From positions 1,054,001-1,118,000 of the forward strand of contig CM074127.1 in assembly GCA_037178625.1 (NCBI GenBank): 64,000 nt of DNA, in the 5' to 3' direction. Below the pieces are notes generated by a model. It was not told the DNA's origin, searched no databases, and saw nothing but the letters and a program-made list of their open reading frames with translations. Shown piece after piece: positions 43,713-52,938 of this stretch (the first letter of the stretch is position 1; each line of letters starts with the position of its first letter). Source of the stretch: Skeletonema tropicum. Its lineage: Eukaryota > Bacillariophyta > Thalassiosirophyceae > Thalassiosirales > Thalassiosiraceae. A program made the translations under genes and the position numbers.

Positions 43713-43921
43713 ATTTTTCGAGACTAAGGAGTTATGATTGCGTTGTCATGAGGGATGGCAAATTATTGAATCACATTTTTGATCAAAATAGGGAGAAATA
43801 GAGAATATTGAATTGATTGCACAAACAGAAGTATTATCATTAATCATTACATCACACTGACACTTGGATAGTAAAGTAGTGTACAGATTATTATTTGAAA
43901 AGTATAAGCATATATGGTATT

Positions 43922-45880
43922 CTACATTCCAGGGGGACCAGGATGAAGTTCCCCCCAAACTACCCTAGTATCACGTACTAAAACAGGTCCTTCTTCTTCT
44001 CTACCAGGAAAGTCATTCAATGAAGCTCGGAAAGTACGAACCAATCTCGCAAAAGATGAACCAAACTCGCCAATAAACGTGCTTGATTTTGATAGAATGA
44101 TCAAGTCTGCCACCGAAGAAATCGTTCGTCGATATTGTATGGAACAGTCGGACGTAGACCCCTTCTTCATGAACTCTGTCGAAGTCGAGTCTTCCCTCAG
44201 ATAGAATCTCAATCCGTGACATTCATCGACACCGGGTAAAATGAGATTCCCTGCCTCACCTGCGGGATACTTGGATATCTCCTCCTTGATTTGGCCCGGA
44301 TTATCCGATGCAATATATATTATTCTAGCCATGTCGGAACAATCATGCCTCTCCCACGATTTGAGATAATCTTGGAAAGGAATTACATCAAGTCCCGTTT
44401 CCTCCTTATATCCCAGAATGTTCCCCTCTCGTCGCACATGAAATGCATCGTAACTAACTTGCATTGGAATCTGAGACAAATGAATGAATTTTTTGACATC
44501 CTTTGCAATCCACGGCTGGAAGCGAAGAACATCCGATCGAGCCAATAACGCCGAAACGAAATCCCAAATATCCTCTTCGTCCTCCAAGTCTGCAAATGTC
44601 TGAGCCTCGTACTTTTTCGCACCCAGACGCAATGCCCAATTGTATGCTGTGGGTGATGGTCTATGGAGCATCTTGCCCTTGAAATTGTTTTCAAACAGTC
44701 GTTGCACATCTGCTTCATCCACAACTAGCACCCTTGACTCCCACCCAGAGTCATTTCGACAAGTGCTATGTTGTGCATACTTTGACTTGCGATTCTTCTT
44801 CCGAACATTACTCCACTTTTCATAGTCATGATTATTTTGACACGGAACACTACACCCCCGAGATAACCACTCGGAATGCTGAATGAGTCTAGACAACCCT
44901 TTTGGAACATCTTCGTCTGTATCGAATCGTTGCTCTTTCCCAGCACTCTTCTTTGCTTCATTGAATGCATTACTTGGACAACCGAATTGACTTCCGCCAG
45001 GTACCAAATCCTCGTTCGACTCTAGTACGACCATAGCTTTGGATGTGTAGGTTGCCAACATGACAGCCATCAAATAACTAGTCAATTGCCCTTCTACACC
45101 ATTCGCATGAACATTATCAATATCATCATCCTCCTGAAGTTGTTGACTGGGCATGTAAAGTAAAATATCATCACATTCATGACCCTCTTCAATCGCCGGC
45201 AATCGACGCTGCAACAAAAGATCAATTTCAGATGGCTGCACCAACGTTTCAAAGTTGACATTCTCATGTCCAGGCCAGGCTTCATCCAGCAAATGAGGTT
45301 TATTGTACTCATCTCCGCTTGTCGGTACGGGAATATCTTGTAGATTAAAATTGAATAGGGTGGATGAGTGGACGTGTATTCTAAACCCCTCTCTCCAAAT
45401 GAGGAAGAATACTAGAATGACTGATACGACTGCATAGGCTGCTGTTCGAGGAAGACCGGTGTGTTTGGTGAGGGCTGCTATGATTGGCGTGGCTGTCATG
45501 GCGGTGGTGGATGTTAAGGCTGTCATGGAAGTCATGGCGGATAGGCTGGTTATGGTGCTTTTGTTGTCATCATCGTGTTTTTGAGTGGAAAGGCGGACTA
45601 GAGGCCGACGTTCTTCCTTGTGACTGTCATCATGTCCACCAGAGTCTTTTTTTAGATTGGAGCGTCGTGATCTGTTTCGTGTTTTTGCTGCTGGCTCATC
45701 GTTCAGTGATGATATGAGGTCTACAATTTCCGTGCTTTTGTGTCCTTCCTCCACTGCTGCTGCGTTTCTACGCCTGGACATGGTGCTTGGTTTACTTTGG
45801 TTTTGAGGCTGCCGAGAGATGTTGTGTGTTGATATTGATAGATAATGACGGCGGGGTCTTTTTGCTAATGCTTTTTGCAT
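43922..45880 (-). CDS. Fucosyltransferase-like (GT23-type) type II membrane protein
   Basis: A single exon encodes up to 652 aa; an in-frame ATG at 45781 (MSRRRNAAAVEEG) is an alternative start. A basic, Ser-rich cytosolic head (about 1-145) precedes one membrane segment, AAYAVVSVILVFFLIWREGF (about 149-168), giving Golgi type II topology. The luminal part contains DAFHVRREGN, which resembles the HxRRxDK nucleotide-sugar motif of alpha-1,6-fucosyltransferases. It also contains IIYIASDNPGQIKEEISKYP and SSVADLIILSKSSTFIGEFG, which match the C-terminal core of FUT8-like and nodulation-type fucosyltransferases. Such enzymes transfer fucose from GDP-fucose to glycans. The arrangement supports the class; donor and acceptor are inference. 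Confidence 0.6.
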   Translation of the reverse strand: MQKALAKRPRRHYLSISTHNISRQPQNQSKPSTMSRRRNAAAVEEGHKSTEIVDLISSLNDEPAAKTRNRSRRSNLKKDSGGHDDSHKEERRPLVRLSTQKHDDDNKSTITSLSAMTSMTALTSTTAMTATPIIAALTKHTGLPRTAAYAVVSVILVFFLIWREGFRIHVHSSTLFNFNLQDIPVPTSGDEYNKPHLLDEAWPGHENVNFETLVQPSEIDLLLQRRLPAIEEGHECDDILLYMPSQQLQEDDDIDNVHANGVEGQLTSYLMAVMLATYTSKAMVVLESNEDLVPGGSQFGCPSNAFNEAKKSAGKEQRFDTDEDVPKGLSRLIQHSEWLSRGCSVPCQNNHDYEKWSNVRKKNRKSKYAQHSTCRNDSGWESRVLVVDEADVQRLFENNFKGKMLHRPSPTAYNWALRLGAKKYEAQTFADLEDEEDIWDFVSALLARSDVLRFQPWIAKDVKKFIHLSQIPMQVSYDAFHVRREGNILGYKEETGLDVIPFQDYLKSWERHDCSDMARIIYIASDNPGQIKEEISKYPAGEAGNLILPGVDECHGLRFYLREDSTSTEFMKKGSTSDCSIQYRRTISSVADLIILSKSSTFIGEFGSSFARLVRTFRASLNDFPGREEEGPVLVRDTRVVWGELHPGPPGM

Positions 45881-46083
45881 GAGATCGAAGATGAGTTGAT
45901 GTGTGTGTTTCCGGTTTATTGGCTACTAATTCCTACGTTAGATCAAGGTTCGATTCCTACGTAGATAATGATTTTGCCGTTTTTCATCTTTGGCCCGCCT
46001 CTCGCTCGCCGCTTAATTTACGATGCGATACAATAATACTTGCAGACCCCTGTTGCTTTGGTACGATAGCAACATAATGCAAC
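45881..46083. promoter_or_regulatory. Bidirectional promoter spacer with two TACGTAGGAAT-type motifs
   Basis: This spacer of about 200 bp between divergent starts has two motif copies, ATTCCTACGTT at 45929-45939 and ATTCCTACGTA at 45953-45963. They are 49 and 73 bp from the minus-strand start codon. Function is inferred. Confidence 0.45.
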
Positions 46084-49000
46084 ATGAAGCAATCCAAGAT
46101 CCCAATGCGTCGGCAGCACAGCCATCCTCCAGTATCCATTCTATCGCCGACAACAACGGCAGCAAAAGCGGGGATCAAACTAAATGATCCGGCTCTAAGA
46201 AACGTTGCCGCCGTGCCGACATTATCATCTTCTGTGGCTGATGCGCCGAACAATAACGTTGCTTGTGCGTCCACTCACACTACCGTGACAACACACGCAG
46301 GCAAGTCTTCTGGACTACGAAATACTAGCTCATTCAATGGAGGGAATGGATCGTCTGCAATGACAAACAGCCGGGTTAAGGTGCCTTCCTCTGCTCTGGT
46401 CAGAACAGCAGCTTCTATCGATAAGGAGAATAATCAAAATTCGAAGATGATGATGTCGCAGCATCACAAAGACAGCAAACCATCAGCTGCAGTAGTGGCA
46501 GGGCTGAAGAATCACTATCGTGATACTGGAGCATTATCTCAGCAGCAGCATGATTCCCAAATGATGGATCTAGATTATCGTGAATCAGAAACAATGATGG
46601 ATGATGATGAAATAATGACGAGCAATAATGGATCATCACAGCAAAATAATAATAAATCAATGGTGGTGAAAATCCGATTGCCCTATAATGACGAAAATGT
46701 CGAAATGAACAACCTCGATGATCTCAGCATAGACGATGATGATGATGATGACGGCAGTGACTGTTCTGGAATCACTGTGGTGGCCAATGACATAAAACCA
46801 CCTGCTGGCCTGACGGAAGAGGAATTGACCAAGTATTACTGGGAAATCTGCTATGGACCTGGGCATGTCGTTCCTCCTCCTACAGTCCAAAAGTGTGTTC
46901 CTGCAAAATCATGGTGAGCATCTTTGCCCTACTTCTACTTACATTTCCTGCTGCTAGCTGCTGCAAATATCATCTTAATCTCGAACTCAACTTAAACTCT
47001 ATCTTTCTATTCACCATCCTATCAGTCTCTCTACGAAGAAAAAGACAAACCGACCTACTGAAATTGCTTCCTCAATGACACCACGAAAACTTCTCATTAC
47101 CAAATCACCATCGGTCGAAATGATGACGGCAGAAGAGGCAGGCGAAGAGGACAAAACACCCAAGAATAATGTCACTCGATTGGCTCCTTCGTCTTCCGCA
47201 ATCAACCGTGGTCAGTCGGCTGTCAAATTTGGAATTAATGTGGCTGCAGAGTTTGATTTGGACATGCCCACAACTGAAATGAAGCCCTTGCCTTCGAATG
47301 TTGTGCAGGAACGATTTCCAAATGACAAAGTCGAAACTGAAAAGGATGTCGAGAATGAAGAATTTTCGAGAGAGACTGCACGGAATGTGTCCATGTTGGC
47401 CGAGTGGGATGATGATTTTGATTCCATCATTGACAATGATGATAGTGATGGAGAGGGAGACGTTCAGCTTCCCAAACGTAGACGGAAGCAAACACCTTAC
47501 AAACAAAGAGGACGAGGAGGGCGGGGCAATTCGTCATTATCACGTCCACGTAAGACACGGAGGCAGAGCTCCATCTTTGGTTCGGCAGAGAGAGGACGAA
47601 GCCTCCTCGATTTGAGTGATGAAATAGATGAAGATTCCAGCAGTGGCCTCCCGTTTTCAGTCACGATTAATCCAGATGAGTACACTTCTCCCTCATCGAA
47701 TTCACTCAATGATAGCATGTCCAGTCTTGAAATGCCGGACACGAGCACGAAGAAGAACGATAGAGAGTCAATGTCATCTACGTGCATCTCACCAAGTAGT
47801 CTCCGGTCTGGGTCAGTCATGGCAACGGGAACGCATCGGAGTAGCAGTAGCTCGAGCAAAGAGACGCCGAAGAGTGCTCGGACGTCTTCGTCCACAATCC
47901 TCCAGGCAGTGCATGCATCCGGAGCCTTCCTTCCATCAACTAACTCTCCTCAAGGGAACGAACTGATGCCAAATCAACTCAAGTACAGTCCCAAGGAGAG
48001 CACTCCAGGAGCAAACACTTCGTTCTCATCTTCTGATAGTCTTGGTTCTGACATTATGAGAATGTTTACAAAGCATTCACTTGAGGACGAAACTGAAGGC
48101 AATCTTTTGGGCAGACAACTATCAATTCTTTGTACACATCCAACGGAAGGATTTCACACGAACATGAGTGACTTGGAGCAATGCATTGCTGCCTCTGGGA
48201 AATCTTCATTGCAGTTTGTCAATGATCATGTATCAAAGGGGATGGATCTATCGACCTCGCTCTCTCTGCTCAATGAAAGCGACAGCAGTGACAACGCCTC
48301 AATGTTTTGTGGCAACTCTCAGTGGATGGCTTCAGCGATGTCAAAAGACGAAGTATCCTTCATGGAACAATGCTTTGAGTCCATGTCAGAAAATCTCCAC
48401 GACGCTATTGATGCAAGTGACTTTTGCAGAGGTAGGGCAAAGGTTGCGACGGATCCTGATGTGCAGACGATAGCGTCATGCCTACAAATACTGCAAGAGG
48501 TGTCTTCATTTTCATGGTCAAGTAGCGTTGAGCTGAGTTGTGCTCAGACTATTTTAGACAAGTTTGTATCAAACTCGGAAACTCATCTCCAGGAAGCTAG
48601 GCGAGATCTAGCAACATTTGATGCCAAGTTGAGAGAAACCACGAGCATGATTTCACAACAGCATTTGACTTCAAGGAGGTTGAAGACGAGGAAACGCAAG
48701 GCTTCTTCCAAGACAAACGATACCATTGAAAGCATCAAACGACTTGAAAGCGAATTGGCACAAGAGACGGAACGGCTAAATGCTTGTAAGCGCGCACGAG
48801 ATATATTTACTGCACATCTAGATGTGGAAAGAGCTAGTCCCATTTCTGCAATATCTGAAGAGATTAGAACGACGATATATCCAGCTCCCTTGACTCACAA
48901 TGGATCTGACTTTTCGTTTTCCCTTCTTGATGGGATGGCTGAAATTGCAATGAATGTTTCACTTGAAGAAGATGCATTGCAGAATATCGAGATTGGATGT

Positions 49001-49537
49001 TTTTTGAAGGATGATGGGGCTGTATCTATTAGCTTGTTGAAGGCATTGTTATTGGGGTATACTGAACTGGATCCGAATCAAGGCCATGGTCCATTCCCTC
49101 TCAGAAATAGCTTGCAGTCTTTCTTTCTTCCATCTTACTCAAGCGAGTCAATGCATGTTGGAATGAGAGACTTATTCGCTGATGCGACACAAATGTTCTT
49201 TAGGATTGACAGTCTTGTTCGAACAGTGAACAAACTTGAAAGAGAGGCTATGTGTAGTTTCATTTGTGATCATCAAGGAAATGTCACCATATCTGCAACG
49301 TTTGCAACTGGTGACGATTCAATCAGAATAGATTTTCTATTCCGCACTTGGACTTTGACAACTGTCCCATATGATGTTGTTGTAACCAATTCCTCGGCAG
49401 GAAAAGAAGCGGCTTCACTCACCCTAACATCACAACAACAAGCTCGCGATGTACTAAAATCGGAACGCAAAGACCCTTCTCTTCTCAAACGCATTTGCGA
49501 TGAAGTGATTGAGACTTTTGCACAACATAGTGTGTAG
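46084..49537 (+). CDS. Large coiled-coil protein, possible KNL1/Spc7-like kinetochore protein (two exons)
   Basis: Exons 46084-46913 and 47026-49537 join across a 112-bp intron (GTGAGC donor, ATCAG acceptor) to give 1113 aa; the junction reads PAKS-CLSTKKKTNRP. Without splicing the two frames end separately, but the phase matches exactly and no stop intervenes. Residues 1-450 and 500-650 are Ser/Asn/Asp-rich and disordered. A strong coiled coil runs at about residues 780-890 (TRKRKASSKT, then ESIKRLESELAQETERL). A globular C-terminal part of about 230 residues follows. A long disordered N-terminus, a coiled coil and a globular tail, with a VKF (RVxF-like, PP1-docking) motif in GQSAVKFG, fit KNL1/Spc7. 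The evidence is architectural only; no MELT array is obvious, so the assignment is tentative. Confidence 0.55.
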
Positions 49538-49635
49538 GACGACAGAAATATTTTGTCAAATGCTATGAATTATTGTAACAATTTGAACCTGCTCCTTTCA
49601 AATCAGTTTGTTATTTAGTATACTGTATTGCACTG

Positions 49636-51084
49636 TTACGTTGTTGTCCACTTCCTCAAAGCCAGTGCAAACTCTCCGATCCACCCAAACACACTATTCT
49701 TGCCTTCAAAATAACCTTTCACTTTGAATCGATCTCTCTTCTTTTCATCACCCTTCCACTCTTCGTAATAGTCACTGCTCCAGTAAAGCAACGGGCTCAG
49801 TCCAATATTTGCATAATCATAACGAGGTACCAATCCACGCAAATCAGCGCGTGGTTTCCACTCAGTCGTACCGACGTCATAATTTGTCCTTCGATATCCA
49901 TTAACCTCTGGATAGACTTGCCGAAGCAGTTGCATAAGATTGAGAGTACCACCACACGTTGATGCATGTCCTGCCCCCGTTACCACATGAACTACATTAT
50001 TCCGGAATACCTCTGCTGCCAATCGATTGGCTTCGTCGACACTTGGCAATGTCTTGTCAAACTCGCCAACAACAATTAATGTTTTTACTTCCCTAGATAG
50101 TCGCAACATTCCAAGGTCATCTTCGCTTTCTGTAATTCCAGACTTTAATACCTCTAATCGATCTTCGAATACTGCATTACCCCATTCAAGCCATTCTGTC
50201 AATCTCCATTTCAGTGTATCCTTTGGCATGAACTTTAATCGACTTGCCAGAGTAACTGCAACCCGGCCCATGTAAGCCTCACGTTGTGGAGTATTCACAA
50301 CTGCTGGCAAACCCTTCGACGAAAGAATTGTGAGCAATTGCTGTATAGCTAATCCTTCATCTAGAAATAGAGGCACGAGTTTTGTTGTTAATCCAAAAAC
50401 ATATGGTATGATCTCAATTGGTCGAAGCCATCGTGCATTGGCAATCGGTGGCCCTAGCCTATAGAGCTCCGATCGTAAATACGATGTAGCAGGATTGACA
50501 AGAATCAACCCCTGCAATCTAACAAAGTTGCTATATTGCGCATTCGATTGCAAAGCTGCCGCAACCTCTGTTGCCAGTATACCCCCAAATGATTCTCCCA
50601 TGAGATACAATTGGTATGTCTCACCCATTCGACCATAGATACACTCTTGCACCAAAAAGTTAATCACTGCATCCTTCAAATCTTCAAATGTCGATCGATC
50701 CTCCATGGAAACTTGCATCGCCTTGACATCAAATTCTTCACCCAGTGCTGGGAATTGGAGGAAGGGTGCCAATGTCGTCCCATCAAATCCAGGTAGGTAA
50801 AGTAATATTGGTTTTGGATCAGATGATACTCGTTCATATTCTTGTACAGCTTGTGGATAACCATCTTGCAACAGGGGTGAGATGAATTCTATCCGTGATG
50901 GAGAGTCGATGATGTTGTCACCATCGGCAAATTCTTTCCAAGATGATTTGATGCTCCGTGTTGAGTGGTGACATGTGCGGATTTTGATGGCAACATTTGT
51001 GTGCCTTGGAGATGATGTGAATGCATCCGCTGTTGATATGGACGCCGCCGCTGTGAGCAGCACTGCCAGTCGAAACGGCATCAT
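49636..51084 (-). CDS. Plastid phytyl ester synthase / diacylglycerol acyltransferase-like alpha/beta hydrolase
   Basis: A single exon encodes 482 aa. The N-terminus MMPFRLAVLLTAAASISTAD is a signal peptide followed by AFTSS, a textbook ASAFAP-like site, then a Ser/Thr/Arg-rich transit-like stretch. This predicts import into the plastid. The hydrolase core has PILLYLPGFDGTTLAPFLQF, the nucleophile elbow GESFGG (about residue 162), LILVNPATSYLRSEL, an acid region VVGEFDKTLPSVDEA and the catalytic-type His in VVTGAGHAS (about residue 372). This order matches the PES/ELT family, in which PES1/PES2 of plants esterify phytol and make triacylglycerol during chlorophyll breakdown. The related C-terminal acyltransferase domain of plant PES is not obvious here, so the protein may be a short form. 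Confidence 0.72.
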   Translation of the reverse strand: MMPFRLAVLLTAAASISTADAFTSSPRHTNVAIKIRTCHHSTRSIKSSWKEFADGDNIIDSPSRIEFISPLLQDGYPQAVQEYERVSSDPKPILLYLPGFDGTTLAPFLQFPALGEEFDVKAMQVSMEDRSTFEDLKDAVINFLVQECIYGRMGETYQLYLMGESFGGILATEVAAALQSNAQYSNFVRLQGLILVNPATSYLRSELYRLGPPIANARWLRPIEIIPYVFGLTTKLVPLFLDEGLAIQQLLTILSSKGLPAVVNTPQREAYMGRVAVTLASRLKFMPKDTLKWRLTEWLEWGNAVFEDRLEVLKSGITESEDDLGMLRLSREVKTLIVVGEFDKTLPSVDEANRLAAEVFRNNVVHVVTGAGHASTCGGTLNLMQLLRQVYPEVNGYRRTNYDVGTTEWKPRADLRGLVPRYDYANIGLSPLLYWSSDYYEEWKGDEKKRDRFKVKGYFEGKNSVFGWIGEFALALRKWTTT

Positions 51085-51136
51085 GGTTCAATAGCAGCAG
51101 CGGCACCCGTGGTTATGATGAGTTGGAAGTTTTATG

Positions 51137-51257
51137 TGTTAGTATCCTCGATCTCCCTACTTCCAATCGATGCTATTGATAGATTAGATAGGAGATAAAA
51201 GATAATGATTAGAGTATTTCCGTACTCTACTTGTATCTACGTACGTGTAATCTAACA
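51137..51257 (-). repeat. 3' LTR of the small retroelement
   Basis: 121 bp, identical to 52483-52603. It begins TGTTAGTATCC and ends GTGTAATCTAACA, with a 6-bp inverted terminus TGTTAG/CTAACA. Confidence 0.9.
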
Positions 51258-51320
51258 CCCCCCCACAATTCGATATCACGTAGTCGATATCGGATTGTAC
51301 CAAATAGCATCTCTATCCTT

Positions 51321-52454
51321 TCAATAAAGGACAAAGGAAGTCCACTTTACAATGAGTGACGTGACCAAGTTGTCTCCAACATCATTGGGGTAATCAAGGG
51401 TTGTTTTTGTAACTGAATCATCTGGGTTACCCCGGTCGATCCCAGGATTCCACTGGCTACCATACAGACCCATTTGATCGCCTGAATGCATTAAGGTAAC
51501 GGGAATATCAGCCACTAGGTAACCTTCGTCAATCATAAACGACCACGGTTTTGCCTGCACTCCAGAGTTAGTTCCAATAATATTCTGCTGATCCACATCG
51601 TTCATCTTAGGTCCAATACATTTCCTCTGCTCAACATCGGTTGTCTTAGTTCCAATACAGTTCCGCTGCTTAACATCGGTTGTTTGAGTTCCAATACGTT
51701 TCCTCTGCTCAACTTCAGTTGTCTTAGTTTCAACACAATTCCACTGCTCAATTTCAATTTTGTTAGTTCCAATACGAGTCCTCTGCGCGCTATCATTCAG
51801 CACTATATCCGCTGCTGTAACCTCAGTCGGTTCAAGCTTCATGGAGCTCTCTTCTTCATCAGTATTGTATTCGTCCTCAACCTTCGGTTCAAGCTTCATG
51901 GAACTCTCTTCTTCATCAGTATTGTATTCGTCCTCAACCTTCGGTTCAAGCTTCATGAAACTCTCTTCTTCATCAGTATTGTATTCGTCCTCAACCTCAA
52001 ATGCAATATGATTTCGCTGAGTTGCTGCTAAAAAAATCTTCCCCGCTGTTTCCAGGTCGTGTTGGAGTTGTGGAAGAGTTTCTACTAATTCCTCATACTC
52101 GTCACTGTCTTCATAATTAAATGGTTCATACTGAGTAGATTGCTCAGAGTCGTCAAAGGTGTTAATAAGAGTATCCAAGTTGTGTAGCATGTTATCATGG
52201 GCTGCGTACACATCGTCGGCGTCCTCGACTGGTAAGTACCTAATTGATGTTGTTTGCTTTGTAGGAGGTGTGTCACTGATAAATGTTGGTGAATCTACAC
52301 GTAGTGTTGTTGCTATGTTAATAATATTGTCATGGCATGTACCTTGTGGAGGTGTGGCAATGACAATTTTGTTTAATAGCGCATGAGTTGCGCCGCCAAC
52401 AAATTCGTTGGTTGCCAAATTCACAAATGGAATTATGGCATAAATGAACTTCAT
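51321..52454 (-). CDS. Novel repeat protein encoded inside the small LTR element (377 aa)
   Basis: The start codon lies 28 bp downstream of the 5' LTR. The N-terminus (MKFIYAIIPFVNLATNEF) is hydrophobic, perhaps a signal or membrane anchor. A Cys/Thr-rich stretch follows, then an acidic region. Next are three near-identical 19-residue units, VEDEYNTDEEESSMKLEPK (57 bp each), and about six degenerate 13-residue units of the form IGTKTTDVEQRKC (39 bp each). The C-terminal domain of about 90 residues begins WSFMIDEGYLVADIPVTL and ends IVKWTSFVLY. No gag, zinc knuckle, protease, integrase or reverse transcriptase is visible. Function is unknown: it could be a degenerate gag, a transduced host gene or an element-specific protein. 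Confidence 0.75.
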   Translation of the reverse strand: MKFIYAIIPFVNLATNEFVGGATHALLNKIVIATPPQGTCHDNIINIATTLRVDSPTFISDTPPTKQTTSIRYLPVEDADDVYAAHDNMLHNLDTLINTFDDSEQSTQYEPFNYEDSDEYEELVETLPQLQHDLETAGKIFLAATQRNHIAFEVEDEYNTDEEESFMKLEPKVEDEYNTDEEESSMKLEPKVEDEYNTDEEESSMKLEPTEVTAADIVLNDSAQRTRIGTNKIEIEQWNCVETKTTEVEQRKRIGTQTTDVKQRNCIGTKTTDVEQRKCIGPKMNDVDQQNIIGTNSGVQAKPWSFMIDEGYLVADIPVTLMHSGDQMGLYGSQWNPGIDRGNPDDSVTKTTLDYPNDVGDNLVTSLIVKWTSFVLY

Positions 52455-52482
52455 TGTTGGTGATTGTATAGGCTCTATAACC

Positions 52483-52603
52483 TGTTAGTATCCTCGATCT
52501 CCCTACTTCCAATCGATGCTATTGATAGATTAGATAGGAGATAAAAGATAATGATTAGAGTATTTCCGTACTCTACTTGTATCTACGTACGTGTAATCTA
52601 ACA
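52483..52603 (-). repeat. 5' LTR of the small retroelement
   Basis: 121 bp, identical to the LTR at 51137-51257 and followed directly (plus strand) by TTATG, the right target duplication. Confidence 0.9.
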
Positions 52604-52938
52604 TTATGGTGAGCCAAAAACGAAGCTGTCAGTGTTATTTCACGTTACAGATAATGATGCAAATGCGATACACACGACATGTACCATTACACATACATTC
52701 CAAGATGTTCATGCATTCACAAATTCAAAATTTTTGCTTTCTCTCACTTCTCCGTTCGGCACGAACCGATCAACAAGTTTTGCAAGATTCAAGCAATGAA
52801 ATATATAATGATGTTGCACCGTTTGAATAGTTCAAACCGACGAAGAGACGGCTCAATCAAGCTAGAGTAGCGCCATCAACATTAAATAGGCGGCCGAATA
52901 CTGGTGGCGACGGCGTACCTACGATTGTACGACATAAG

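Larger units (their letters stand above)
51137..52603 (-). mobile_element. Very small LTR retroelement with a private ORF (1467 bp)
   Basis: Two identical 121-bp LTRs (51137-51257 and 52483-52603) start TGTTAG and end CTAACA. They are flanked by an identical 5-bp duplication, TTATG (51132-51136 and 52604-52608). The element reads on the minus strand. A G-rich tract (CCCCCCC on the plus strand, 51258-51264) precedes the LTR at 51137 as a polypurine tract. After the LTR at 52483, GGTTATAGAGCC (minus strand, 52471-52482) resembles a primer-binding site for initiator tRNA-Met. LTRs identical over 121 bp and an intact target duplication mean a recent insertion. The only ORF fills 93% of the interior and lacks gag/pol motifs, so mobilisation must be in trans. 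Confidence 0.9.

Noticed and set aside
45947..45957. GGTTCGATTCC, a perfect tRNA B-box
   Set aside because: No acceptor stem, anticodon arm or A-box could be laid around it; it overlaps a TACGTAGGAAT motif in a promoter spacer.
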